A stretch of 64,000 bases of DNA from Sinomicrobium oceani (lineage in GTDB: Bacteria; Bacteroidota; Bacteroidia; Flavobacteriales; Flavobacteriaceae): NCBI RefSeq assembly GCF_900119185.1, contig NZ_FPJE01000003.1, forward strand, positions 186,001 to 250,000. The letters are read 5' to 3'. The notes below the pieces were generated by a model. It worked only from the letters and a program-made list of their open reading frames with translations, ran no database searches and was not told the DNA's origin. Position numbers and translations under genes: made by a program. Shown piece by piece: positions 35,137 through 43,552 of this stretch; position 1 is the first letter of the stretch; each line of letters starts with the position of its first letter.

Positions 35137-36423
35137 ATGCAATTTCAGAATACAAGGGCATTTGCGCAGGAAATGGATGCCCGTGATCCTCTCAAAACCT
35201 ACAAAAGGGAGTTTATCTTTCCCGAAGTAAACGGCAGGCCGGTGATTTACTTTACCGGAAACTCACTGGGATTACAACCCAAAAGAACCCGGAAATACGT
35301 TGATGAGGTGATGACAGACTGGGCAGAACTGGCCGTAGAAGGTCATTTTCAGGCCGGAAAACCCTGGTGGGATTATCAGGAACGTTTTGCAGTGCCCCTG
35401 AGTGCTGTTGTAGGCGCACAGCCTTCGGAAGTTACCGTAATGAATACCCTCACGGTAAACCTGCACCTGTTGATGGTATCGTTTTACCGGCCTGCTGCGG
35501 GCCGCTATAAGATCCTTTGCGAAGCCAAAGCGTTCCCGAGCGATCAGTATATGCTACAGAGCCAGGTAAAATTTCACGGTTTTTCTCCGGAAGATGCTAT
35601 AGTGGAGATCGGGAAAAGAGAAGGAGAGCACCATATACGCACCGAGGATATTCTGGATAAAATTGCTGAGATCGGCGATGAACTCGCCCTGGTCCTTATA
35701 GGAGGCGTCAATTATTATACCGGGCAGGTTTTTGATATGGAAGCCATAACCCGTGCCGGACATCGTGCCGGGGCCATGGTAGGCTGGGATCTTGCCCATG
35801 CTGCCGGAAATGTAAAACTGAAACTGCACGATTGGGATGTGGATTTTGCCGCATGGTGCAGCTATAAATATATGAACAGCGGGCCCGGAAACGCTTCCGG
35901 GGCATTTATACACGAAAAGCATCATCAAAACAAGGAGCTTCCCAGATTTGCCGGTTGGTGGGGACATAACAAAGAACGTCGTTTTCTGATGGAACCCTCG
36001 TTCGATCCCGTTCATGGAGCAGACGGATGGCAGGTGAGTAATCTCCCTGTCCTTTCGCTGGCGCCCTACCTGGCTTCGGTAGAAATGTTTGCCGAGGTCG
36101 GAATGGATGCGCTGATAGCCAAAAGAGATGTACTGACCGCTTATCTCGAATACATATTGCGCGAAGTAGATGCGCAGACATTTGGCGAATTTGAGATCAT
36201 CACACCCGATAAACCCGGGGAACGAGGATGTCAGCTTTCGGTCTTACTGCATGGTCAGGGCAGACCTTTATTCGATTATCTGATGAAGAACGGGGTTGTG
36301 ACAGACTGGAGGGAACCAAACGTCATAAGACTGGCTCCGGCACCTTTTTACTGCTCCTTTGAAGATATGTACGAATTCGGAAAAATTCTCAAAAAAGGTA
36401 TCGATACCTTACAAACCACATAA
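35137..36423 (+). CDS. kynU: Kynureninase
   Basis: The 428-residue PLP enzyme cleaves kynurenine (or 3-hydroxykynurenine) to anthranilate (or 3-hydroxyanthranilate) and alanine. Landmarks are YFTGNSLGLQPKRTRKYV at the front, MNTLTVNLHLL, VGWDLAHAAGNV, WCSYKYMNSGPG (Lys that binds PLP), and EPNVIRLAPAPFY near the end. It is full length. It is followed 65 bases later by kmo, so the pair forms two steps of tryptophan catabolism. Confidence 0.97.
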   Translation: MQFQNTRAFAQEMDARDPLKTYKREFIFPEVNGRPVIYFTGNSLGLQPKRTRKYVDEVMTDWAELAVEGHFQAGKPWWDYQERFAVPLSAVVGAQPSEVTVMNTLTVNLHLLMVSFYRPAAGRYKILCEAKAFPSDQYMLQSQVKFHGFSPEDAIVEIGKREGEHHIRTEDILDKIAEIGDELALVLIGGVNYYTGQVFDMEAITRAGHRAGAMVGWDLAHAAGNVKLKLHDWDVDFAAWCSYKYMNSGPGNASGAFIHEKHHQNKELPRFAGWWGHNKERRFLMEPSFDPVHGADGWQVSNLPVLSLAPYLASVEMFAEVGMDALIAKRDVLTAYLEYILREVDAQTFGEFEIITPDKPGERGCQLSVLLHGQGRPLFDYLMKNGVVTDWREPNVIRLAPAPFYCSFEDMYEFGKILKKGIDTLQTT

Positions 36424-36488
36424 TGACACGAATTCCGGTTACTGCAGTGCATACGAAACACGACCGGGATTAACCCTAAACAGAACGC

Positions 36489-37856
36489 ATGCAGGAGTCA
36501 AAAAATATAGCTGTCGTAGGCAGTGGACTGGTCGGATCTTTACTGGCCATATACCTGAGAAACAGAGGACATGAAGTAGATGTGTACGACAGGAGGCCGG
36601 ATATACGCACCATAGAATTTTCCGGACGCTCCATAAATCTGGCCATGTCCCTGCGTGGATGGCTGGCCCTGGAAGAAGTAGGGGTAGCAGAGGAAGTGAA
36701 AAAGCTGGCTATACGTATGGATAAGAGGGCTATTCACCTACCGGGAAAACCTTTGTATTTTCAACCCTACGGAAAAGAGGGCGAAGCCATTTATTCCATT
36801 TCAAGAGGAGTACTCAACAAAAAAATGATAACACTTGCGGAAAAAGCCGGTGCACGTTTTATATTCGAGTCCAAGGTGTGGGACGTGGATCTCGATGAAG
36901 CCGCAATTCATACCGGTAAATCCGAAAACGAATCGAGGATGTCTGCCCGTTATGACCATATTTTCGGAGCAGACGGGGCTTTCTCCAGGGTACGTCATAA
37001 AATGCAGCGCCAAAGCCGGTTCAACTACGCTCAGGAATTCCTGAATACAGGGTATAAGGAGCTGACCATACCAGCTAATGCCGATGGTTCGCATAAACTG
37101 GAAAAACATTCCCTGCATATCTGGCCGCGTGGAGCATTCATGCTCATAGCACTTCCCAATCTGGACGGTAGTTTTACCTGTACGCTCTTCATGCCATTTG
37201 AAGGAGCGCATTCTTTTGAAAGTCTGGACAGTGATATCAAGGTGCAGCAGTTTTTTGAAAAACATTTTCCGGATGTAGTGGAAGATATCCCCAGCCTGTT
37301 AAAAGAATTTTTCCGGAATCCGACCAGTGCCCTGGTAACGATCAAATGTTTTCCATGGGCATATTCCGATAAGGTAGCCCTGGTAGGGGATTCGGCCCAT
37401 GCCATCGTACCTTTTTACGGTCAGGGCATGAATGCGGGGTTTGAAGACATCCGCGTTTTGAATAACCTGATGAATGTGCATGAAAATGACTGGCACAGTA
37501 TCTTCAGACAGTACGAGAGCGAACGTAAACCCAATACGGATGCTATTGCCGAACTCAGTTTCCGGAATTTTATGGAAATGAGTACCAAAACTGCCGATCC
37601 GCAGTTCATACTACGAAAAAAGATAGAGGGCCGGTTTGCGGCAAAACACCCGGATAAATGGGCGCCGCTGTACAGCCGTGTGACATTTTCCGAACGTCCT
37701 TATGCCGAGGCCCTTGCCGAAGGGGACAGGCAACGGGCTATTATGGATCGCATTATGGAAATAAAAAATATAGCCGATATCTGGGATAGCGAAGAAGTAG
37801 AACAGCGGATACTCGGGCTTCTGGAGACTACGGTACCTGCGGAGATGTGGAAGTAA
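36489..37856 (+). CDS. kmo: Kynurenine 3-monooxygenase
   Basis: The 455-residue FAD enzyme hydroxylates kynurenine to 3-hydroxykynurenine using NADPH and oxygen. It has the FAD motif IAVVGSGLVGSLLAIYLRNRGHEVDVYDR (about 4-32), SINLAMSLRGWLAL, the DG motif FGADGAFSRVRHKM and the second FAD motif VALVGDSAHAIVPFYGQGMNAGFED. The membrane-binding tail of eukaryotic enzymes is not present. With kynU it leads to 3-hydroxyanthranilate. The dioxygenases kynA and haaO are not in the window. Confidence 0.96.
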   Translation: MQESKNIAVVGSGLVGSLLAIYLRNRGHEVDVYDRRPDIRTIEFSGRSINLAMSLRGWLALEEVGVAEEVKKLAIRMDKRAIHLPGKPLYFQPYGKEGEAIYSISRGVLNKKMITLAEKAGARFIFESKVWDVDLDEAAIHTGKSENESRMSARYDHIFGADGAFSRVRHKMQRQSRFNYAQEFLNTGYKELTIPANADGSHKLEKHSLHIWPRGAFMLIALPNLDGSFTCTLFMPFEGAHSFESLDSDIKVQQFFEKHFPDVVEDIPSLLKEFFRNPTSALVTIKCFPWAYSDKVALVGDSAHAIVPFYGQGMNAGFEDIRVLNNLMNVHENDWHSIFRQYESERKPNTDAIAELSFRNFMEMSTKTADPQFILRKKIEGRFAAKHPDKWAPLYSRVTFSERPYAEALAEGDRQRAIMDRIMEIKNIADIWDSEEVEQRILGLLETTVPAEMWK

Positions 37857-37863
37857 AGTCGCT

Positions 37864-38322
37864 TTAAGTATTTTTCTTCAGGATAAAGAGACAGACCCAG
37901 GCTATAAAGAACAACTGCAACGGAATACGGAACCAGAGATACGGAAGTCCTGCGCCGTCGTACGTAGCAGTGTGCAGGTCTGCGTTATGAATGGCTGCAT
38001 ATATATTGCAGGGCAGGGCAAGTACAAAAAAGACGATGAGCACCCATCCGGTGACTACCCGATATTTTGGTATGAGGAGCATTAGCGCGGCAGCAAATTC
38101 AAATATTCCGGTGAACAGGACTATAGCTTTTCGGGCAGGTATATATTCGGGTAACATCAGCATCATGCCTTCGGTAAAAAGAAAATGTCCGGTTCCGGTA
38201 AGAACCAGCATACAGGCCATGGCCAGCCTTCCGGAATAAGGGATGGGCATACGTACTTTTTTTATACGGCAGAGAAGAATGGAGATCACAAAAGTCAATA
38301 TTAGTACGGCCAGGGCTTCCAT
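37864..38322 (-). CDS. DoxX-like membrane protein
   Basis: The 152-residue protein has four membrane helices: ALAVLILTFVISILLCRI, RLAMACMLVLTGTGHFLFTEGM, IVLFTGIFEFAAALMLLIP and VLIVFFVLALPCNIYA, followed by a hydrophobic end. The helix with GTGHFLFT is typical of DoxX-like proteins. The function is unknown. The Crp-like gene lies 69 bases upstream on the same strand and may regulate it. Confidence 0.75.
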   Translation of the reverse strand: MEALAVLILTFVISILLCRIKKVRMPIPYSGRLAMACMLVLTGTGHFLFTEGMMLMLPEYIPARKAIVLFTGIFEFAAALMLLIPKYRVVTGWVLIVFFVLALPCNIYAAIHNADLHTATYDGAGLPYLWFRIPLQLFFIAWVCLFILKKNT

Positions 38323-38391
38323 AAATTTTGGTGTTAAGTTGTACAGGAGACAAAATTAGCAGCCAGCCCCGTTCGGGTCAATGAACCCGGG

Positions 38392-38958
38392 TTAAGAAAT
38401 ACGCCTTCGGATCCGGCTCAGGGCCTGGGGGGTAATCCCGAGGTAAGACGCGATATATTTCAGTGGAATTTTCCGGAAGAGTTCCGGATTTTTACTGAGT
38501 AACATTTCATAACGTTCCCGCGCGCTGTACAGCAGTAAAGACTTTTCCCTTTCGCTTTTCAGGATAAAAAGCTCTTCCGAGGCTTTCCGGCCGATAAGCT
38601 GACCTACCGAAGTCCGGGTATAGACCTCCTGTAAATCATCATAACTTATACTCCACAAAACCGTATCTTCAAGAGCCTGTATATGGTAATGAGACGGAGT
38701 TTGCTTCAGAAAGGAATCATAAGCGCTTTCAAAAGAACCGGCCAGAGCAAAACCGAAAGTGATCTCTTTATCTTCACGTTCCGTGAAATAACGTATGGTG
38801 CCTTTTTCGATAAAAGACAGGTAATTCTCAATTTTACCGCTCTGTAGTACGAATGTGTTCCTTTTGAAATTCCTCATGGTCAGTTTTGAGGAAAAGAAGA
38901 GTGCTTCCTCATCGGTGATCGGAACCAGTGTCTTAAAATATTCGTGGATTTTTTCCAT
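38392..38958 (-). CDS. Crp/Fnr-family regulator (cyclic nucleotide-binding type)
   Basis: Using the ATG at 38958 (MEKIHEYFKTLVPI) gives 188 residues, the usual size of the short Bacteroidetes Crp-like proteins. Residues about 25-115 form the cNMP-binding beta barrel (FVLQSGKIENYLSFIEKGTIRYF), followed by a long helix and a reduced helix-turn-helix ending with LKYIASYLGITPQALSRIRRRI. No Cys cluster for an Fe-S site is visible. It precedes the DoxX-like gene. Confidence 0.88.
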   Translation of the reverse strand: MEKIHEYFKTLVPITDEEALFFSSKLTMRNFKRNTFVLQSGKIENYLSFIEKGTIRYFTEREDKEITFGFALAGSFESAYDSFLKQTPSHYHIQALEDTVLWSISYDDLQEVYTRTSVGQLIGRKASEELFILKSEREKSLLLYSARERYEMLLSKNPELFRKIPLKYIASYLGITPQALSRIRRRIS

Positions 38959-39070
38959 AAGAAGACCAATTTTGAAACAGGTATGCCCCGGAATCAAATA
39001 TACGGCAAACAGAAGGATATCATCCGATAATAAAAAAGCGTTAAAAAATACAGGAGAGCATATAAAAAGT

Positions 39071-39078
39071 ATATCTTT
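39071..39078 (+). promoter_or_regulatory. -7 promoter element for the Rrf2 gene
   Basis: TATCTTTG, a perfect TAnnTTTG element, lies 26 bases upstream of the chosen start codon. No clear -33 element is visible. Confidence 0.5.
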
Positions 39079-39103
39079 GTACTGTATAAATTTTGATTAC
39101 AGA

Positions 39104-39511
39104 ATGAATAATGTACGGTTTGCCACATCATTGCACATACTTACTTTACTGGCTTTAAACGAAGGAGTGTATTTGTCTTCCGATTTTATAGCGGGTAGTG
39201 TCAATGTCAATGCCGCTGCAATTCGTAAGGAAATAAGTAACCTGAAGTTGTGTATGCTGGTAGAAAGCAAGGAAGGTAAGGGAGGGGGCAGTATCCTGGC
39301 CAGGCCGGCATCACAGATAAAGTTATCCGATGTTTATGATGCCGTAAAACAGGTACATGTACTGGGGCGTTCCAATACACCCAATCCGGACTGTCCGGTG
39401 GGAAAGGAGGTTAACAGGCACCTCGAAGCACTTTATGAAGATACGGATGACTACGTCAGGCAAAAACTAACCACGGTAACCCTGAAAGATTTTGTACAAA
39501 AATTCGGCTGA
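39104..39511 (+). CDS. Rrf2-family transcriptional regulator
   Basis: The 135-residue protein has an N-terminal winged helix (MNNVRFATSLHILTLLAL, SSDFIAGSVNVNAAAIRKEISNL with the recognition helix, then GGGSILARPASQIKLSDVYDAV) and a C-terminal helix. It has one Cys in NPDCPVG rather than the three-Cys cluster of IscR, so a redox thiol sensor is more likely than an Fe-S cluster. The pairing with the following NAD(P)-binding gene resembles ywnA-ywnB of Bacillus. An upstream ATG far outside the promoter is rejected. Confidence 0.9.
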   Translation: MNNVRFATSLHILTLLALNEGVYLSSDFIAGSVNVNAAAIRKEISNLKLCMLVESKEGKGGGSILARPASQIKLSDVYDAVKQVHVLGRSNTPNPDCPVGKEVNRHLEALYEDTDDYVRQKLTTVTLKDFVQKFG

Positions 39512-39575
39512 TATTTTTTTGTCTTAAACTGTAAGGTAAAGTGATACAGAATAATTTAATCTAAATATTTAAAAA

Positions 39576-40229
39576 ATGAAAGTAGCATTAATCGGGGCCA
39601 CAGGTTTTGTAGGCTCCAATATCCTGAAAGAACTGTCAGCCCGTGGGCATAAGATCACGGCCATAGCCAGAAACCCTGAAAAATCCGAAGTCAGCGGAGC
39701 ACACATTACCCCGGTATCGGTTGATGTTATGGATACGCCGGCACTGGCGAAGGTCCTGGAAGGGCATGATGCCGTGGTCAGTGCTTTCAATCCGGGCTGG
39801 ACAAACCCGAATATTCACGACGATTTTCTGAAAGGGGCAAGGGCTATTCAGGAAGCGGTGAAAAGATCGGGAGTGAGTCGTTTTATCGTCATTGGCGGAG
39901 GAGGAAGCCTTTATATCAAACCGGGATTGCAGGTTGTGGATACTCCCGAATTTCCGGAAGAGATAAAACCCGGAGCGGATGCCGCCCGTAAATACCTGGA
40001 AGACATACGTGAAGAAAAAACCCTCGATTGGGCATTTTTCAGTCCCGCGCTCGAAATGCATCAAGGCATAAAGACCGGGCGTACCGGCACATATCGTCAG
40101 GGGCTGGAGAGCCCCGTATTCGACAAGGACGGCAGGAGTGTATTGTCAGGAGAAGATGTGGGAGTGGTTATAGCGGATGAACTGGAAAAGCCAAAACACC
40201 ATCGCGAACGGTTTACAGCTGCGTATTGA
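39576..40229 (+). CDS. NAD(P)-dependent oxidoreductase, YwnB-like
   Basis: The 217-residue protein opens with MKVALIGATGFVGSNILKEL (nucleotide-binding loop) and continues with AIARNPEKSEV, DVMDTPALAKVLEGHDAVVSAFNPGW and RFIVIGGGGSLYI. It is an atypical short-chain dehydrogenase of the NmrA-like group. It lies 64 bases after the Rrf2-family regulator and is the likely target of that protein. The substrate is unknown. Confidence 0.9.
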   Translation: MKVALIGATGFVGSNILKELSARGHKITAIARNPEKSEVSGAHITPVSVDVMDTPALAKVLEGHDAVVSAFNPGWTNPNIHDDFLKGARAIQEAVKRSGVSRFIVIGGGGSLYIKPGLQVVDTPEFPEEIKPGADAARKYLEDIREEKTLDWAFFSPALEMHQGIKTGRTGTYRQGLESPVFDKDGRSVLSGEDVGVVIADELEKPKHHRERFTAAY

Positions 40230-40338
40230 TTTGGGATACCGGTCTGCAGGAATAAAATAATATCAAAGGGAGGACGTTTCCGGAACAGGGCCTCCCCTTG
40301 TTGTATAGATTCGTTCGCGTATTGCAAACTTTTACTGT

Positions 40339-40346
40339 TAATTTTG
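40339..40346 (+). promoter_or_regulatory. -7 promoter element for the M48 peptidase gene
   Basis: TAATTTTG lies 31 bases upstream of the chosen start at 40377 and overlaps the alternative ATG at 40344, which it makes unlikely. Confidence 0.5.
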
Positions 40347-40376
40347 TACTTTTACTCTATAAATATACGTACGGTT

Positions 40377-41192
40377 ATGAGAAAAATCTGGTTATCACTT
40401 TTTGCATTATCATTTGTGCTTTCCTGTAAGACAAACCCTTTTACGGGCAAGAGTACGCTTAACTTCCATTCTAACAGTTCGATCTTTCCGATGGCTTTTC
40501 AGCAGTATGATGAGTTTTTGAAAGAACATAAGGTTGTTACAGGGACTTCGGACGCCCAGATGGTAAAGAAAGTAGGGCAGCGTATTGCCAAGGCTGCCGA
40601 GCGCTGGCTCAATGCCAATGGCTATGAAGGTTATCTGAAGGATTATAAGTGGGAATATAACCTGGTGCAGGACGACCAGGTCAATGCATGGTGTATGCCG
40701 GGAGGGAAAATTGTGGTGTATACCGGAATACTGCCGATTACCAAAAACGAAACCGGACTTGCTGTGGTTATGGGGCACGAAGTGGCACATGCCCTGGCCG
40801 ATCACGGAGCACAGCGTATGAGTGCGGGAACTTTACAGCAACTCGGCGCTGTGGGTGTAGCTGTGGCTACCAGTGGAAAAACGGCCCAGGCACAGGAAAT
40901 GTGGGCTCAGGCTTACGGTGTGGGAACACAGGTAGGTGCTATGCTGCCCTTTAGCAGAAAGCACGAAAGCGAGGCCGATGCCATCGGTATTGAGATTATG
41001 GCCATAGCGGGATATGACCCTGCAGAAGCGCCGCGGTTGTGGGAGCGTATGAAAGCGAACAGCGGAGGAGAAGCGCCGCCGGAGTTACTGAGTACTCACC
41101 CTTCCAGTGATACCCGTATCCGTGCGTTGACTCAGCTGGTGCCGACAGCAAGAGCTGAAGCAAAAAAGTTCGGGGTAACCAGTTTTCAATAG
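40377..41192 (+). CDS. M48-family metallopeptidase lipoprotein
   Basis: The 271-residue protein starts with a lipoprotein signal (lipobox FVLSC, Cys17). The peptidase domain has VVMGHEVAHALADHGAQR (HExxH at residues 134-138) and KHESEADAIGIEIM (third zinc ligand Glu), then LLSTHPSSDTRI, a typical M48 loop. It resembles LoiP/BepA-like periplasmic quality-control peptidases. It has a single domain without the TPR region of BepA. Confidence 0.92.
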   Translation: MRKIWLSLFALSFVLSCKTNPFTGKSTLNFHSNSSIFPMAFQQYDEFLKEHKVVTGTSDAQMVKKVGQRIAKAAERWLNANGYEGYLKDYKWEYNLVQDDQVNAWCMPGGKIVVYTGILPITKNETGLAVVMGHEVAHALADHGAQRMSAGTLQQLGAVGVAVATSGKTAQAQEMWAQAYGVGTQVGAMLPFSRKHESEADAIGIEIMAIAGYDPAEAPRLWERMKANSGGEAPPELLSTHPSSDTRIRALTQLVPTARAEAKKFGVTSFQ

Positions 41193-41272
41193 TCCCGGAA
41201 AAATAATTCCGGTATAGATTAGGTTCTTTATACGGAGATAACAATGCGTTTAAAATTAATGTTTATATTAGG

Positions 41273-41300
41273 AGCTGTTCTGCAAAAGAACAGCTTTTTT
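41273..41300 (+). terminator. Terminator between M48 and MFS genes
   Basis: AGCTGTTCT and AGAACAGCT form a nine-base-pair perfect stem with loop GCAAA, followed by six T bases. It excludes an MFS start at 41302. Confidence 0.85.
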
Positions 41301-41334
41301 ATTGTCAGCATATATTGCGCAACCAACCTCAGAA

Positions 41335-42651
41335 ATGACGAAAAAATTAGAAAAAGGCAGTAAAAAACTGCTTGGAGCCTGGGCATTCTACGACTGGGCC
41401 AATTCGGTGTACAGCCTGGTGATCGCTTCGGCGGTCTTTCCTATCTTTTACGGTGCTTTATTCCGGGAAGCCCAACTTGAAAAAATTCATGTTTTTGGCG
41501 GGGATATAGCAAGAGCACCGCTGATCAGCTATGTGACGGCACTGGCTTTCCTGGTTGTATCCGTAATATCGCCGCTACTCTCGGGAGTTGCCGATTATAC
41601 GGGGAATAAGAAGATTTTTCTCAAGTTTTTCTGTTATCTCGGGGCATTTTCCTGCATAGGACTTTACTGGTTTTCCCTTGAGCATATTTATTTCGGGCTT
41701 ACCTGTTATTTTCTTGCTTTAATAGGCTTTTGGGCCAGCCTGGTGTTTTACAACTCTTACCTGCCCGATATTGCCTATCCCGAACAGCAGGACAGTATCA
41801 GTGCCAAAGGTTATTCCATGGGGTATATAGGAAGTGTGGTATTGCTGCTACTCTGCCTGCTGATGATCCTCAAACACGAATGGTTTGGTTTTTCGGGAGC
41901 CGGAGCACCTACCAAAATATCTTTTATTCTTACCGGGATATGGTGGATAGGATTTAGCCAGTACACTTTTTATTATCTTCCCAAAGGAAACACTTCCCAT
42001 GGGAAATACCACCGGAACGTACTTTTCAATGGGTTTAAAGAACTTAAAAAAGTATGGATAAGGCTCGGAGAGTCGCCCAGACTAAAACGATACCTGGGAG
42101 CTTTTTTCGTTTACAGCATGGCTGTGCAGACCGTAATGCTCGCCGCAACGTATTTCGGGGAAGAAGAGCTGGAATGGGGCGGTGCGGACGAACGTACAAC
42201 CGGACTTATTCTGAGCATTCTGCTCATACAGATCGTCGCTGCATTCGGAGCGTGGATAACGTCTTTGATATCCCGGAGAATGGGAAATATCAAAACCCTT
42301 ACCGGGATCAATATACTATGGGCACTGATCTGCGTGTATGCATATTTTGTAAAGACCCCTGAACAATTTTATATTGCTGCCGCTTTCGTGGGGCTGGTTA
42401 TGGGAGGCATTCAGAGTTTGTCCAGGTCTACATACTCCAAGTTTCTTCCGGAAACGGAAGATACGGCTTCTTTTTTCAGCTTTTATGACGTGGCAGAGAA
42501 AATAGGAATTGTCATAGGGATGTTCCTGTATGGTTTTATAGCACAGATTACGGGAAGTATGCGAAATTCGGTACTCTTCCTCGGGGCCTTGTTTTTTGTG
42601 GGGATATTTCTGCTGCTCCGGGTAGAAACAGTGAAGAAACCACAGCAATAA
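41335..42651 (+). CDS. MFS transporter, UMF1/Atg22-like
   Basis: Starting at 41335 gives 438 residues with about 12 membrane helices. The signature FYDWANSVYSLVIASAVFPIFYG at the front and GFWASLVFYNSYLPDIA, GGIQSLSRSTYSKFLP in the later part match the UMF1 family (Atg22-like), thought to export small solutes such as amino acids. The ATG at 41302 lies at the end of the terminator, so I reject it. Confidence 0.88.
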   Translation: MTKKLEKGSKKLLGAWAFYDWANSVYSLVIASAVFPIFYGALFREAQLEKIHVFGGDIARAPLISYVTALAFLVVSVISPLLSGVADYTGNKKIFLKFFCYLGAFSCIGLYWFSLEHIYFGLTCYFLALIGFWASLVFYNSYLPDIAYPEQQDSISAKGYSMGYIGSVVLLLLCLLMILKHEWFGFSGAGAPTKISFILTGIWWIGFSQYTFYYLPKGNTSHGKYHRNVLFNGFKELKKVWIRLGESPRLKRYLGAFFVYSMAVQTVMLAATYFGEEELEWGGADERTTGLILSILLIQIVAAFGAWITSLISRRMGNIKTLTGINILWALICVYAYFVKTPEQFYIAAAFVGLVMGGIQSLSRSTYSKFLPETEDTASFFSFYDVAEKIGIVIGMFLYGFIAQITGSMRNSVLFLGALFFVGIFLLLRVETVKKPQQ

Positions 42652-42749
42652 GACATAACGTTAAGATGACCTTATACCAAGGATAAACGTAAGGGTTTTG
42701 TTATCTTAGCCCTTAATTTATCCCGTACATTAAAAAAATAAACCTAATA

Positions 42750-43526
42750 ATGAAAAAAGGATTTTTAATAGATATGGATGGTGTTATCTATAGTGGAGAC
42801 ACCATGATAGAAGGTGCAGATACTTTTATAGCTTCATTGCAGGAAAACGATATCCCCTTTCTTTTTATGACCAATAACAGCCAGCGTTCCCCCCTGGATA
42901 CGGTCAATAAAGTAGCTAAGATGGGAATACATATCAAAGAAGAAAATGTATATACCAGTGCTATGGCCACGGCCTGGTTCCTGTCTTTTATGAAACCCAA
43001 CGGTACGGCTTATGTATTGGGTGAAGGCGGACTCATAACCAGTCTGCATCAGCAGGGGTATGTAATGGTAAATCAGAATCCGGATTATGTGGTGGTGGGC
43101 GAAGGTCGTAATTTTACCCTCGAAATGGTGAACAATGCCGTAGATATGATCCTGGAAGGTGCTAAATTTATAGCTACGAACCTTGATCCTTCTCCCAAGA
43201 AGGAAGGTTGGAATAACCTCGGAATCAAAGCTATCGTAGCGATGATCGAGGAAGCCACCGGGAAAAAGGCCTTTTCAGTAGGGAAGCCCAGCCCGGTAAT
43301 GATGCGGGCGGCAAGAAAAACCCTCGGTCTTACGGCTCAGGAAACCATTATCATAGGTGACACTATGGATACCGATATTCTGGGTGGTATACAATTGGGA
43401 TATCACACTATACTCACCTTATCAGGAGTGTCCAAAAAAGAAGATCTGCAACATTATGCCTTTCAGCCAAACCAGATCATTAATTCGGTGAAGGAACTCT
43501 CCGTAGAAGAACTGACCAGGATTTAA
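42750..43526 (+). CDS. HAD-superfamily phosphatase, NagD-like (class IIA)
   Basis: The 258-residue protein has the HAD motifs: DMDGVIYSGD (catalytic Asp), FLFMTNNSQRSP (motif II), KPSPVMMRAA (Lys of motif III) and IIGDTMDTDILGG (motif IV). The class IIA cap is present, as in NagD, which dephosphorylates nucleotides or sugar phosphates. The next gene is a sugar transporter on the same strand, 26 bases away, so a sugar phosphate is a possible substrate. Confidence 0.92.
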   Translation: MKKGFLIDMDGVIYSGDTMIEGADTFIASLQENDIPFLFMTNNSQRSPLDTVNKVAKMGIHIKEENVYTSAMATAWFLSFMKPNGTAYVLGEGGLITSLHQQGYVMVNQNPDYVVVGEGRNFTLEMVNNAVDMILEGAKFIATNLDPSPKKEGWNNLGIKAIVAMIEEATGKKAFSVGKPSPVMMRAARKTLGLTAQETIIIGDTMDTDILGGIQLGYHTILTLSGVSKKEDLQHYAFQPNQIINSVKELSVEELTRI

Positions 43527-43552
43527 GCTTAAAACAGAAATTTAAGAACAGA

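Noticed and set aside
40262-40310. Inverted repeat GGGAGG and CCTCCC after the YwnB-like gene
   Set aside because: The loop is about 17 bases, the pairing is imperfect and there is no T run.
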